Assembly (NCBI GenBank): GCA_024305405.1
Contig: JAKNDB010000026.1
Location: forward strand, 62,001 to 126,000
Reading direction: 5' to 3'
From: Dirofilaria immitis
Taxonomy: Eukaryota; Nematoda; Chromadorea; Rhabditida; Onchocercidae
DNA length: 64,000 bases
Notes under the pieces: generated by a model
What the model was told of the DNA's origin: nothing
The model's input: the letters and a program-made list of their open reading frames with translations, nothing else
Databases searched by the model: none
Made by a program: the position numbers and the translations under genes
Shown: positions 11,917 to 25,445 of the stretch, one piece after another
How positions within the stretch are numbered: position 1 is the first letter of the stretch
Layout: each line of letters begins with the position of its first letter

Positions 11917-14387
11917 ATGTCAAATTCGCCAATTTCAAATTCACCAACTATTGGAGCATCAAGAACACCAACTGAAATCAAAAATTCACCAACACCAACA
12001 TCAACAACACCTAATGAAACAAAAATACTTCATCACCTACAGAATCCAAATTACATGTAATTCTTTGTATACATTCATTATTGATATCTAATAGATTTTT
12101 TTAACTGATTAAATCAATCAATGAAATTGTCAATGACAAGATGATAAGATGAATATTTTTGCTAATATAGCACTGCTAAATTCTCGAGAAAAAAGAGAAT
12201 TGATTACGTTCGTATAATAGCTAAACTAACATCTGGCGAACATATTTTATTAATAAAATAATTTTAAATATCTGATATATTATTTAAATAATATAATAAG
12301 TTATCAACATTGATATGTGAAATGAAAGAATGATAATGTGAAAGGAATTTAACTGAAATATTTGATAATTATTATATGCATAATTGATATGTTAGCTATT
12401 TTCGAGATTATTAATTTGCGTTTTATTGAAACATTTAAATATTCTAAAATTATTGATAAAAATTTTAGACCGAATCACCAAAATATGATAAAAATCCGAT
12501 ACCATCAATTACTGATGTGGAACAAATAAGTGAGCAAACACCAAAATTATATGAAGTAACTGCTGGAATTAATACAGAAGAGGTAATGTATCATTTTAGA
12601 ATTTTAATACTTTTCAAATATTCGAAAAAGAAAAAAGAATTTGATTCCATTTTGAAAGAATCATACTATTAAATATTAATTGAAACTTGATAATATTTTA
12701 TATCAATTTTCCAATCATATTATTACAGCTATCAGATATCAGCGAATTTGAAGCAACATTGAGTAAATCGTTGCAATCAATGCGTTTTTCAGCTTTACTT
12801 ATTGTTAGTTATTTTCTAAAAAAATTTAATAAAAATTTAAACCATTCCAAATTTTCTCAATGATATACGTATATATATTAGTTATTATATGATAATATTT
12901 GCAGCGAATTTCGCCATTTATACGAAATAAGAAAGTTCGTACAATGTTAGTAGTTAATTTTATCATAACAATAATCAATACGCTTCTGTTACTTGCACTG
13001 CTAACATTTATTATTTGGAATATTGTCCTTTATGTTCACGTAAGTATACGTATGATACATTCATATCATATTTACTTTTCACGCAAATTGTATATGCTTA
13101 GTTTTCGTAATACTATAGCTAAGATATATCATTTTTAGAAAATTATTTTTATCATTTTTGAAATTTTATATTAATAAATTTTGGTTGATAAAACTTTTTG
13201 TTTCAAAATAAATCTTTTAATTTAGAAGATTTATTTATTTCTGCAAGTAAAATATTAATGATTCCGATTTGAAAAAAAAGTTTATTATCAATTTGATAAT
13301 AATTTTATTATCAAATTGATAATAAAAATTTTCTATCTCCTTACGATCCTTTAGTTTAATATTAATAGAAAAAGACGAATAAGAATTATTTATTATTTAA
13401 TTAAAAATTAATTAATAAATTTTTTTGATAAAATATTATAGATGCAAAATGCTGTGGGATCGATGAAATTTCCATGTCTTTTACATATCTTGAATGGTCC
13501 AATTGTTCGTCTGAATGTCGCACAGATGGCGAAGATTATCCGCGACGTTATCGCAAAGTTAACAAAACTTCTATTATACAAGCTCGAGGTGGCGCACAAC
13601 CGGAATGTCCTGAAAATTTAGCTGATCAAATTGATAGTGCACCATGCAATACATATTTGTTAGTAAAAGAAATTATCATTGAACAATAAAACTGATTAAC
13701 TGATTGATTGATTAATTGATTGATATTATTAGGAAAGGAAAATTTTTGAAATTATTATTGAATATAAGAAATGATTGATTAGTATATAGTATTTGTATTA
13801 GTTTAAAATAATTCAAAATAAATTTTACGATTAATCATACTATTTTACTCATATGTGTGCATGCGTGCATGCATGCATACATTCATGCATGCAATATTAA
13901 TTTAATTATTAAGTATTTTGATTGCGGAATTTTCTAACGCAAACGTTATTAGGAATAAAAGTTATACATATGGCTAAACCTTTATTAAATATAACCGGAA
14001 TATTTAAGCAATACTAAAATATGAAAAATAAAATTATCAAATAAATAAACTTAACATACTATCTAAAACATTCCCACTTATCATATCACATGAAAGAATA
14101 AGCATAGATTAATTGAATTGATTAATTATATTTTTATATAGTTTAATTAATCAAATTGCTGATTAAAAATGAAGAAAAAGTATGAGATCAGAAGTGAAGT
14201 AATTTTTAGATGTCCAACAAAATTATCAGAATATAATTTTACCGATACCTGTTATTACAATGATGCAAATTTACGAGATTATGGTGGATGTTATCGAATT
14301 CGAAATGTACCGCTAGATGATCGACTTATTTTTATCGATACTTATTTAACTGAAGAATGCAATTGTTCAAATGTTTCTGATCTTTGA
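11917..14387 (+). CDS. single-pass membrane protein, TSP1-like ectodomain (copy 2, two frameshifts)
   Basis: Paralogue of the gene at 8284, with exons 11917-12056, 12469-12582, 12729-12803, 12905-13039, 13442-13658 and 14210-14387. Exon 4 is 135 bases in both copies and encodes the KNKKVR plus hydrophobic transmembrane segment. The ectodomain has LEWSNCSSEC, QARGG and GGCYRIRNVPLDDRL. Two one-base losses break the frame: one in the A-run 12021-12025 of exon 1 and one in the T-run 13479-13482 of exon 5. Exon 5 is 217 bases here against 218 in copy 1. Allowing for both, all phases agree and the protein would be 286 residues. All splice sites and the rest of the frame are intact, so assembly error is more likely than a pseudogene, but a recent pseudogene is not excluded. 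A possible SL acceptor ends at 11908, 9 bases before the ATG. Confidence 0.72.
13281..13326. repeat. perfect 20-bp inverted repeat
   Basis: TTTATTATCAATTTGATAAT at 13281-13300 is the exact reverse complement of 13307-13326, with a 6-base loop, inside the intron before exon 5 of the copy-2 gene. It could fold as a hairpin. No transposon features flank it. Confidence 0.9.
13857..13893. repeat. GCAT-rich simple repeat
   Basis: Short run of alternating TGCATGCG/TGCATGCA tetranucleotides in the last intron of the copy-2 membrane protein gene. Confidence 0.7.
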
Positions 14388-16552
14388 TAAATTATTTATT
14401 ATATGATCATTTTTTAATTAATACTATTTGCTAGCACTTTTTTTTAAGTGATAAATTTTTTCAATTGGATCATTTCTGCATCATCTTCAAAGGCTATTAA
14501 CTTATTTTGATATATTCATTAAGACTTTCTAAATCATCAAGACTTTCTAAATCATTAAGACTTTCTAAATCATCAAGACTTTCTAAATCATTAAGACTTT
14601 CAAAATCATCAAGACTTTCTAAATCATCAAGACCTAGATTTTTTTGGAATTTTTGGAACTAATTTAATTCTCGAAAATTTGAAATTTGAACCATTTTCTA
14701 AATTTTTCTTTTGTTATTTTTTGCTGAGATATTAATTTTCTAACATTAGCATCCTAACAAATTTATGTGTAGTTTGATATTACATACTGATATGTGCTAA
14801 ATCTTATCACAAGATATATTTAAATTTTAAAACTGTCAATATTTAAAAGTTATACAATTCTATACCAGAAATCAACATTTTAATATAGTAGCATATTTTA
14901 ATGCCATTCGATGATATAAGTTTATATTTTAATGAAAATGTCAACATTTCAGCATCATGTATCGTCTTATCATATATATCATAATTTGGAAATTCCGGAA
15001 AATTCTAACAAGAATAAATCGCCATAATTTATGTACACACTATACAATCTATTACTGCTTTACTAATACTTCATCAATCTTTTTAAAAATCGTCGTTTCG
15101 AGGGATTTTTGATGAATATTCACTTTCTTTACAAAACCTTTGATACGGTAATATACCGTATAACTTTAAATATAGTAATATAGTTAAATATAGTAATGTC
15201 GGCTAATTTTTGTTATTATGACATAGACTTTTTATTATTGAAATAAGGTAGCAAAATCATTTGTCTGAGTACTTTTGATGGTTTTATGCAAGTATGATTA
15301 TATCCACTGCATGTTATTACCAGGAAGTTCTGTATACGAGTATCGCGTAAACTTAATTGAACTTATTTGATAACCGATATGTTGCTAAAGTACTCTCTAG
15401 CTGTTAGTTTTCTCGGTGCTACGGTACTCTCCAGTATTACGGTATTCTCTAAGTGCTACGATATTCACCACGTGCTACTTTTTTCTAGCTGCTATCCTAT
15501 GCAAATTTTATAACAAATTTGTTTTGAAACGAATCGAAATGTGGCGTTCTAAACAATAAATGATAAGATATTGTATAAATGATAGATATCATATCATTCA
15601 TTAAGGCTTCAAGAAAATTCTTATTATAACAAATTCATGGCAGATGCTTCTCATCTGACTTAAAATACAATTGCAATATTTTCACATTGAACATATATTT
15701 CCTTGGATTTAAGTGTATATCATTTTGATTAAAAAAAAATTTGAACATTAAATAATGATAAATTGATAAGTTGCTTTGAATATTGCAAAGTGATAACATA
15801 AGTAATTCGTTCATATAATATGCCAGATTCAGATAGCATCGAATCATATTGTCAGTCATGTTAGATGTAATGATATATCAGATTCTACGGAATCCAAAGC
15901 TAATTCATCAGATAAATACTCCTGAATCATTTATTTATATCCTCAATTTAATGTTGCCTTCAAATTTGCATATCGATTCGTAGAGCATAGGAGCGATTCT
16001 TTTGAAATTTTAGCGCTAGCGCTTTTTTTTAGGTATTTGAATTTATTGCAAATTGTTAAGAGAGCGAATTCTTCGTTTATTTCATTACCGTTCGATCATT
16101 CTATCGTACTATCATCTGATCGATCGATCATTGAAGGAAGAAAGAATCTGAGAAAATTTATCAAAACCGATGGTTGTGGGATTTTTTGAATCATTACTGT
16201 CTTTTGTCAAGTAAATTATTACCATATTTTTTGCTTCTTCTTTACTCTTTTATAAAACTGTTAATTAATATCACTTTGTTTATTTTTAATTAACTTTTAT
16301 AGTGATCAGTTAGCTTTCAACGTTTAATTAGGATAATATTTGGTTTGTATTTTTCAATTTCAAATCAAATAATTTTGATTTTAATCAATTTTTAACTGAT
16401 TTCAATTTTCATTTCTAATTGATCATTTAGCATATTTCTAATTAATAACCAGGCAAAACATAAATTAATAGTTGTGACAAAAAACAAGCAAAAATTTGGA
16501 TTTGTAAAATTAAAATCAAAAAATTAAGAAAATGTAATTAGTGTAATTTCAG
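14388..16552. other. intergenic / possible BUB1 5' region
   Basis: No supported gene. The region holds an 18-bp tandem repeat at 14518-14632. The initiator exon of BUB1 should lie in or near its 3' part, but I could not identify it. Confidence 0.45.
14518..14632. repeat. 18-bp tandem repeat
   Basis: Six head-to-tail copies, plus a partial one, of an 18-base unit ATCAAGACTTTCTAAATC (some copies ATTAAG). AAGACTTTCT recurs exactly every 18 bases from 14521. It lies just downstream of the copy-2 membrane protein gene. Confidence 0.92.
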
Positions 16553-19500
16553 GACGTTACCAGAAACGAAACAATTGGATTACGTCTTGAAGTACGTTGT
16601 TTCAACTATTAGTGTTTTATTTTTTGATTATTTAATTAAATTCATTCCAAAAATCATAACATTAATATTGTGAAGAAATGATACTCTACTTGTAGTGACA
16701 TAATTAGCAATCTTTTCATTTCTTTAATTTAGTCAATTAAAATGGATGGAGCAAAATTTCGAAGATGAAGAAAATTGTCATCGTCTACGAAAAGCCGCTA
16801 TGGAGACTGTATTACGGTATTCCGTGGAAAGTAATCCATTTTATAACGATGAACGTTTATTATATGTTTTCTGCATTGTTGTAAGTCATTATAATTAACA
16901 AATTTAAATACATTTGATATTTATCCGAAGCAATAATCACTATATCTTAAAAAACATATTGTACATGGTTTTTTTGTTGTAACTATCTAATCTTTAGCTT
17001 TGAGAAATAATATGATTGACCATGTTAATTAGAGAACAAAATCACTATTAAAATATGTATCAGCAGTTGAATGAGAGTGTTAAATAAGTGAACAAGAGAT
17101 TTGCGCAGTAGTATTCAAATGTTGCATTATTACTACTTTATCAAGTATCTTTATTCGAAGTTAATTTGTTGCAACTGCTTGCTAGTGATTTAAGAACTTT
17201 TCTTTTGAATATTCTTTACAATAATGGATTTAGGGTAAATTAAGTCGCACAATGGGGATGAAATCAGTGATGGAAGAATTACACAATCGAAAACAATTTT
17301 ATGAACTGGCAGAGTTTTACGTAAAATGGGGAGAGGTAAAAAATAACTTTTTGTAATTATACTAAAGAAGACGGTATTTTATTAAAGCTTACAGCAAATA
17401 TCCGTTTTAGATTTTGCGGAAGAAAAGAACAGGGAGCGTTTTAATGAAATATGGAATGAAGCCGTAAAAGCAGATGCTAAGCCTACATCACGAATTGATG
17501 AAGCTTTTAGGTGAAAGCATTGTTCTATAGCTAAGCATAGAGTTGTATTACAGTATCATATAAATGTGATATAATGCCTTATAATTTATTATTTTGAATA
17601 TGTTTATCGAATAGATAGCAGCTACTTGCCATAATTTTATTTTATCAAATTTTATTATTTATGAAATAATTGTTATCTTTTCTGCCTACTCATTCATTGT
17701 AACACCTCTCTTGTACCGCACTATAAGTAAATCTCCGAATATTTGATTGGTCAACTTATTTTTAAGGCTTTATCGATATCTATTATCTCTCCATTTAGCA
17801 ATAAATAATAATGTGATTGCGATGAACTTTCAGAGCTATGCTTTATCAGTATTTTGAAATGGATGATGAGATGACTGTAAATCTCTTCAAAAACCTGGTA
17901 TTTTTCTAACGATTTTGTTGATCACTTATCTAAAATTTGATTTCAAGTTAATGGTACTTGCAATTCATAAGAATTATTTTGCAATTTTGCTCTCTAAGAA
18001 AAGTGATTTAATGCTGTACTTTTTAGAGTCATCAAAAGAATCGCAAATGGTATTTAGAGATGTTAAGGCAAGATTGTAAGTTTTTGGCATATCTTTGTAT
18101 GAATATAGAAGAAATTAATTTGTTTCATATGAATTTCAAATTCTAGTCAGGAACAAAAATCACTTGAAAATGATAACTGCTCAACAAAACCGACCCATTC
18201 TTCCATAATAAAAAGCCAAATGAAAATAACCGATGAACAACAATCGATTGAGGAGATATTTGCAGAAGCAAAGAATTACATTATTCATTCAGATATACCG
18301 CAGAGGTAGATGATTTGAAGAAAAGTTTCTACAGTAATTTTTTCTATTGTCGATATAAAAGCAAAGAAATTATTTGAAGCTCGAGATAAATAGCTATCGA
18401 ATATACTGCAAGAATTTATATTTCCGCTTCTATTTAAGTGAGCAGAATCTCCGTATATTTCAAAATTTTTGATATCAATTTATTGTTACTACTTGTCGTC
18501 AGCAAATGATTAGGCGTTCCAGCAGAATGTCAATTTCAAAACTATCAGCTATAAGCGAGGAACGAAGTGGCTGTGCTAGTGGTTCTTTGATGAATCCATC
18601 TCACAATATAGAATTGGTCAAGTCAATGCAGCCGTCAGCAGGTGATATGATTGACGATCCATTTCTTTTAACCGACACTGCTGCTGCTGCTGAAAACGAC
18701 ATTCTCGGGGAGACTGATATCCTTGCAAATAAACCATCTGGTAAGTTTTTCAATCAAAAATTTGCAATTATCTGTTTCTTAATTGTTTCAAAAGAATTAA
18801 TGCTTGCAGAATGTCCACAATCCTCACACCTCACACTCCATGGTACTTCGTTTACGGAAAAATTCCTGAGTAAGGCGATGCGTGATTTCTCAAGCACAGT
18901 ACCGGTTCCACCGCCGCGTTCAGGTATGCACTTTTTTACAATATGATAATTTTTGCAGATTACTAATGATTAGTAATCAGATAAGTACTAATATATATAT
19001 CGATGGAAATTTGTATTCTTTAAAATAAGATCAATATCCATATATATATATATAAATTTAGCGATTTGATTTCGTTATAGTGCATCACGAAACAAACGAA
19101 ACAACGGTGTTGCAAGAAACAGCATTAAATGAAAGCGACCAGACTCATCTTCCTCCCGTTTCGAAGAAAACAAAATTTGAAGTGATTTTTACTTTTTTTT
19201 TGAACTTTATTTTTCCAAACGCTATGAAAACTTGATATTTTGATTTTGTTTCTATATAGGTTTATGTGGAATATACCGATCCAGTAAAACAAACTGCACC
19301 GTTTAATGTTTATAACGATGAGAATACCTTACCTTCTTCAACTAATACACAACACGAAAAAAGGTTTCATATTTTATTTTCATATTCATCCAGTATAAGA
19401 ATATTTGTATGTATTTCTGCAAATGGAATATTGTAGGATAGAGACGGAACAGGATTTGGACTATCAAAAGAATGTCCATGATGCTGACTTTTGTAAATCT

Positions 19501-22500
19501 CAGCCAGTATTCAGAAAGGTAAATCATTCGCTTATAATATTAGAGGCCGCAAAAGACTGAAGCAGTTTTTACCTCAATTTATAATAACAATAAAAACATG
19601 AAAGTTTTTTAAATCCGATTTTACAGCCTACGATAAACTCTCATCGTCGTTCATCTGTTCTCGAGAAAACTGAAACTGTGTCATTTCAACATGAGAACGA
19701 AACACCAGCAGAGATAGAAAAAGGAAAGTATGAGGGTTAGTCCGTAATATTCCAGTCTGTTTTTGGTTTTATTGGCATCGCCGAGACCGAAATACTTCAC
19801 AACCTTATTTATAGGCCGACCACTGCATGTGAGTTTTTAATATGAATTTTCATTTTTCTGTTCATTGGGCTTTTTAGAAATGAAACCTCCACTTCCCGAT
19901 CGTACTGACGAGGAAACACTGGCAGGTTTGAACAAAATGGCTAAAACAGGAGCAGTGACATCTACACCAGCAAGCACTTTTGCACCTCCGATTGAAGATC
20001 CGATAGAAGGTTAGTTAATATCTTATTCAACATAATCTTTATAACAGCGTTTGAATTTTTGTAATTCTATATGTATTTAGAATCGTTTCGTCCTCTTCCT
20101 GCGAGTGCAGTTGATCTCTTCTTTCAAAACCGATATTTGATGAAGCTCTTATTGCAAATACTGCTTTTGGTAAACGAATGAGCATGTGCGAAGTTTGTTC
20201 TTGATTTGATTTTATATTTTTTACGAAAATAATTATAGCAAGATAGATAAAAAGTTGAAAAGATAAAAATTTTTACCTTCAAACTATTCTAACAATTTAG
20301 CAACGTCGCGATACTTTGACGAGGTTGTCGCAAAAATTTGGTGTTGAGAATATTGTTGGAAGTAAAAATTAGGTGCTAACAACAATATAAGTGAAGAATT
20401 ACGTCGATTGTCGATTGCTCCAAATGATGAGGATTCGAATGAAATAATTAATGAAGAATTGAGGTTAGTATGACATCTTTCCGCTCATCTTTTTTGAAAA
20501 ATAGCGTAAATGATGTTATTTTTCTAAATCGCTAGTTTGTTTATGAAAATATTGCTCAAGATCTTATTGTAGATCGCGTGTTGAATCCGAAATAAATCCT
20601 TGGGATGAAAAATTACGAGACAAAATTATGACTACTCAATATTTCTGCCCAGCAAATGTTCATGATTTCCCGGTAATTCGTATTACTCATAAGTCCAAAT
20701 TGCTTAAACATTGTTTCCCTTTATTTACTTACCATTTGCTTCATTACTCTTCTTAAATATTTGATTTTAAAAATTCTAAAATAAAATTAAGGATAGTTAA
20801 TATTTTTTATAGGAAAGGTGCAATCGTCTTAGTCCTGGTACTGCTGTGGTTTTAGGAGGTGAACGTTTTGATATTGAATGTTTGATCGCTGAAGGTGGTT
20901 TTGCTAAAGTTTACAAAGGAAAATCAGAAGATGGCAACTTTTATGCAGTGAAGGTATTTTTTATTTATGTTTATTTTGTGAAAAAATCTCGAAGAGTAAC
21001 AGATTGCCAGTATTAAAGGATAAAATAATTGAAAATTCACCTGAATATTACCATCATTTTACTCCGATTCATTTTGATGTTTTTGGTAATTTATTACAGT
21101 TTCAAATGCCACCGTGTAGATGGGAAGTTTATGCTTGTGAAGCGTTACGCATTCGAATGCCGAAAATAATGTTGAATGGTATAATGAATATTCGCGACGC
21201 ATACTTATTTCCGAATGCAAGTGCTATTGTTTATGAGTATCACAAGTATGGGAACCTCCTAGTGAGTTTTTTTCAATCTCCTGTAAATCATCTACGCATA
21301 ATCTCACTTTAATTTTCAGTTTTTGAAGTAGAATCTTTTAATTTGTATTTTTCAATGAAAGTTTTTTCTTAAAGTTTTGAATGTTTTTAAACATTTTTAA
21401 AATTCGTTCTTAGAAATTATTTCATTTTATTTTTTTAATCCCTTATAATCTTCTAGGATATGATAAATAAGTTACAAACCAAGAATATGTCATGCTCAGG
21501 TCTCCTAACGGTTTACCTCGCGTGGGAGATTGGTCGGATATTGAGGCAGTTCATAATGTCCAAATAATACATGGCGATATTAAACCAGATAACTTTATGA
21601 TCCTTCATCGGTTAGTTACTCATTCCTAATAATATTTAAATCTTCATTACGCTTTATGTAATTTTGATAATTCTTTAGACTAAATGAAGATGCCACATTA
21701 GAACAAATTCTCGACAAGAAATCTTTCACATTGAAATTGATTGATTGGGGACGTGCTATCGACATGAGTTTCTTGAAAGGATATACATTTCGAGGAAAGG
21801 CTGGCACAGTCGCTTTCGATTGTTCTGAGATGCAGGTGGAATTTTACTTTTAGTAAACGTAGCATATTGTAGAAATTGAAATAAATTTAACTTCATTATG
21901 ATTATAACGTCTAATAAAAAATATCGCTAACTCTGATTATTCATATAAAAAATTAAGGATGGTCGACCATGGACATACCAAACAGATTTCTACGGTTTTG
22001 TTTCGACACTTCATGTTATAATATATGGAAAATATATGAAGCTGTTTCGGAATGCTGTCGGACGTTACTGCACAACATCTGTGATGAAAAGGTTTCCTAG
22101 TTTCTTAGTTGTTTCAAATGTGGATCTTCAAAAATTAAGGAACTTGTTTTTTATTCTTCAATGCTGAATATGAAATTTCTTAAACGATATCAGAAGTAAA
22201 GAGGAAATAATGATATCAGTAGTAATCATTGATTGTCTGGTTGTGCATCATCCTAATGTGTTTTTGACTTCATTTATATTATTTACAGCAATGATTATAG
22301 TTAATGACTTTCATCTGAAATTGGTGATTGCTAAACAAAACATAAGCCTCGAATCCATTCATCTTGCTATTCTGGTCCATCGATGAAAGCTTTTATATCT
22401 AAATAAACATAATATCGCAGTGAAAAGGAAGTAGGTGGGGGCATGATGTTGACGTTAATATTACTTTTTTGCAGACGTTGGCATCAAAGAAACCTGCTAG

Positions 22501-22734
22501 AAGATATATTCGACATGTGTTTGAATATATTAGATTGTGAGTCATTTCCTAAATGGTCAACAATAATTGATGGTCTTGAAAACAATATTAGGTATATCAT
22601 AAACGACTTCGTTTCTATTCGTTATATCTGAAATTAAATATATAATGGAGTTTTATTATAGATATTGGGTAAGAGAGGATCGGCAAGTATGGAAGCAGGC
22701 GGCTCGAGAATTGAACTCCGGTATCACACCATGA
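16553..22734 (+). CDS. bub-1: BUB1 mitotic checkpoint serine/threonine kinase (5' exon missing)
   Basis: Spindle-assembly-checkpoint kinase acting at kinetochores. Twenty-four exons are visible (first 16553-16591, last 22662-22734) and encode 953 residues after four one-base corrections. The first exon has no in-frame ATG, so an initiator exon is unplaced, or translation starts at the Met at 16746. Domains in order: an N-terminal Mad3/BUB1 TPR region (LKWMEQNFEDEEN through KADAKPTSRIDEAF, 16733-17897); a GLEBS-like Bub3-binding motif (QSIEEIFAEAKNY, near 18240-18280); a low-complexity linker with PFNVYNDEN and STPAST segments; NPWDEKLRDK; and a C-terminal kinase. The kinase keeps a glycine loop (AEGGFAKVY), the lysine in YAVK, the catalytic HGDIKPDN and a DFG-equivalent IDWG, so it should be active. 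One base is missing at A-runs 18155-18159, 20126-20129 and 20364-20368 and near 21544. BUB1 rather than BUBR1/Mad3 because of the complete kinase. Confidence 0.93.
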
Positions 22735-24089
22735 ACTGTTGCAAAATTATGAATCTTCGTTCCCAAAAAAGACTAAGAATTTTAACAATTGAAAAACCAT
22801 ATTAAAAGACATACTTCCCATTCTGAAATTTTTATCCTTAATGGTTTTTAAATTATAATGCACAATGACATTTAAATTATGATGCACAATGTCAACTGCT
22901 GATTTTCTTTATTTTGCATGGCAACATATCAGGTAATATAGAGACATGTATATTTAAAGATCTTATTAAGATAGTGAATTAGGTAAGACCAGTAAAAATA
23001 TGTCTAAACATGTATCATTTGTAAGATCTCTAATTGTAAGATCTCTAAGTGACTGTAATCATTCAGTAATATAAGATACTATGTGATATTAATGAGATTT
23101 TTCGTTTCATCCTGTATAATATGATTTCGTCATTTTGTATAATTTTTTTGAAAAGGAAAATTTATACAAATTAATAATGACTTTTGTAACATGATTATTG
23201 ATCGGTTAATGTAATCGATAATCAATGACCTTGGGTTGATCAGCATTTATCTAATTTCAATGCTTCCTGTCACTCTGAATATATAATGACATTCAAAAAC
23301 TCAACAAATAAAGGCACAAAACTGTTCTGTGCTTTTATAATAATACTAACAATATTAGCGGCGTAATGCTGCACATATATATAATATATATATAATTTTT
23401 CTTTGGAAACAAGTCTGCATAGTGAAAGTATATCGATACTAAGATATAATGCAGTCAGGTAAGTCCGATAACATCAATTGAAAATTTTACGGTCGACTGA
23501 TTAGCAATAAGAACTAAGATCTGTCAATAACCACATAATCCGTAGCTTGATGAAAAATTCTATTTTCAGTGTTTGTTTCTATGCTTCAGTATATATATTT
23601 CTTTTTCCTAGTCATTTCCCAAACCTGACATTCTTTCCGATGTTATTACCGTTATCGTTGCTACATAATTGACGTGAAGGATATATTATGAATCTCGAGT
23701 GCTAACAGAAAACCATGTACTGCTTTGAAGGAAGGAAGGAAGAGAGAGATTCAGAAGGATTATATGACCTGATATTTATAGCGGCGCGGAGGTCACGATT
23801 TTCGACCTCTAAAAGGAAGGCGTGAATTTTTATAAAATGCAAAATTTCTTTTAGTTCTCGTGAACAAAATAAACAGCTTAATTTCTGCAGTTTTCCTGGA
23901 TTCTTTCGAATAGCGTGTGAGATAGTAGACTACCGATTCCCATAATTCTCGGCCACCAAACTGATTATACTATCACCTCCTAACCTTTACACCGCTCCCT
24001 TATCGCTTATCGCTTTTTTGCGCTATGCCACTCTTGGCAAAACGCCAAAATACCAATTGCCTATTGCAACTTTAAATTCTATATGCTTT

Positions 24090-24890
24090 CTGTAAATGCT
24101 CTGCGTTTGTGCGTACGTGTATGTATGTTATGTCTTTTCACATGTGCATATGCGTTACGTGGTGTATGTATGTATGTATGTATGTGGTTATGGCGTCTGT
24201 GATGTATGTCTGCAGTGTATATATGTATATGATTGTAGTGTAGTGCATGTTGCACATGCATATGTGTGGATAGCTAGGATACATGTGTAACTATGTATGT
24301 GATATGTAAGTAGATGTCCTTAGCATATGCTTGTGATGTACCTACATAGGTATGTATGTATGTATGTATGTATGTATGTGTGTACATATGTATACATATA
24401 TTTATATATGTGTCGGAGTGCAATGTATGTCATGTATGTGTATGTAACCATGCATGCATATGTGATATTTATGTGCAGAAATTTATGTCCGTGAGCATAC
24501 GTAATACGGTATATATTTGCTGTACGTGTTACACGTCACGTATATGATGTGTATGTGATGTATGTCATATATATTGGTGTGTGTGTGTGTGTGTGTGTGT
24601 GTGTGATATATGTGCACGTATATATATGTAGATGTGCAGTGCATGTGTGTATGTGTGTGTGTGCAAGTGTGGAGGAATTTATATATATATTGGATAGCAG
24701 TGCACGAAACATTTTCACCTGTGTGTGTATATGTTTGTGTATGTATATATATGTGTGTGTGTGTATGTGTTTGTGTGTCTATATGTATATATATTGTGTA
24801 TGTATATGTGTGTGTGTATATGTGTGTGTGTGTATATGTGTATGTATGTATATATGTATGTGTGTGTATATGCGCTTTTTCATGATATAC
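24090..24890. repeat. TGTA/GT microsatellite field
   Basis: About 800 bases dominated by TGTATG, ATGT and (GT)n runs, for example pure GT near 24576-24604. Overlapping open frames on both strands (Cys/Val/Tyr-rich on +, Thr/His-rich on -) are artefacts of the repeat composition. Confidence 0.9.
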
Positions 24891-25309
24891 TAATACCAAA
24901 AAGATAAAGGTGCACAACGTCGTACAGACTTATCTTTTCACTGATACATAGAAATAAGAGAATTGATAAGTTAGAAAGCAGTAGAGATGATAGATAACCT
25001 ATGTTAGAATGTACGAATACATCTTGATAGCATTGCTTGTGTGTATATTAATGAGGTCACGTTTAATCTTACCTGAATATTACCTCTTTTATATTCTTAC
25101 ATTTCTTATATCTGTATATGAATTATTTACTAAAAGATTACGTAATCATTGATTATCATTCGTCAAAATTATATGGAAAATATGTTGAATATCACTTCAT
25201 TATAATTATAGAATGAAAGTATAAGCTCGGACGTAGCGTAAGTTCGGACGTAACTTTACACTTCTATTTTAATTTTTACTGCACTAAATAATGCTATATA
25301 TAAATAACA

Positions 25310-25445
25310 GGGAACGGAGACAGGTGATGAGAAAAAAAGCCATATAAAAAGGAGAGTTAGAGGGAGAAAGAAAAGATTAAAGCAAGTATGAAGGAAGAGG
25401 AAGAGAGGAGAGGGAGAGGAAGGAAGAGAAAGTTAAAGGATATGA
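25310..25445. repeat. polypurine tract
   Basis: Strongly purine-biased + strand (GGAAGAGGAAGAGAGGAGAG and similar) upstream of LARP1. Such tracts are common in intergenic DNA, and no function is evident. Confidence 0.7.

Noticed and set aside
17411..17510. Acceptor ending at 17410 for the BUB1 exon
   Set aside because: It gives an in-frame stop; the acceptor ending at 17394 is in phase and preserves the Mad3/BUB1 region.
18504..18514. Acceptor at the CAG ending 18502 for the next BUB1 exon
   Set aside because: It creates AGC AAA TGA; the GATTAG acceptor ending 18513 keeps phase and continues the frame.
21004..21099. Upstream extension of the open frame before the BUB1 kinase exon at 21100
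   Set aside because: A TTATTACAG acceptor at 21099 gives a phase-correct join from AVK to FQMPPCRWEVY, matching the family; the extra residues would interrupt the kinase N-lobe.
24483..24917. 144-codon minus-strand frame rich in Thr/His and several overlapping plus-strand frames
   Set aside because: They lie wholly in the TGTA/GT microsatellite field, and their composition is dictated by the repeat.
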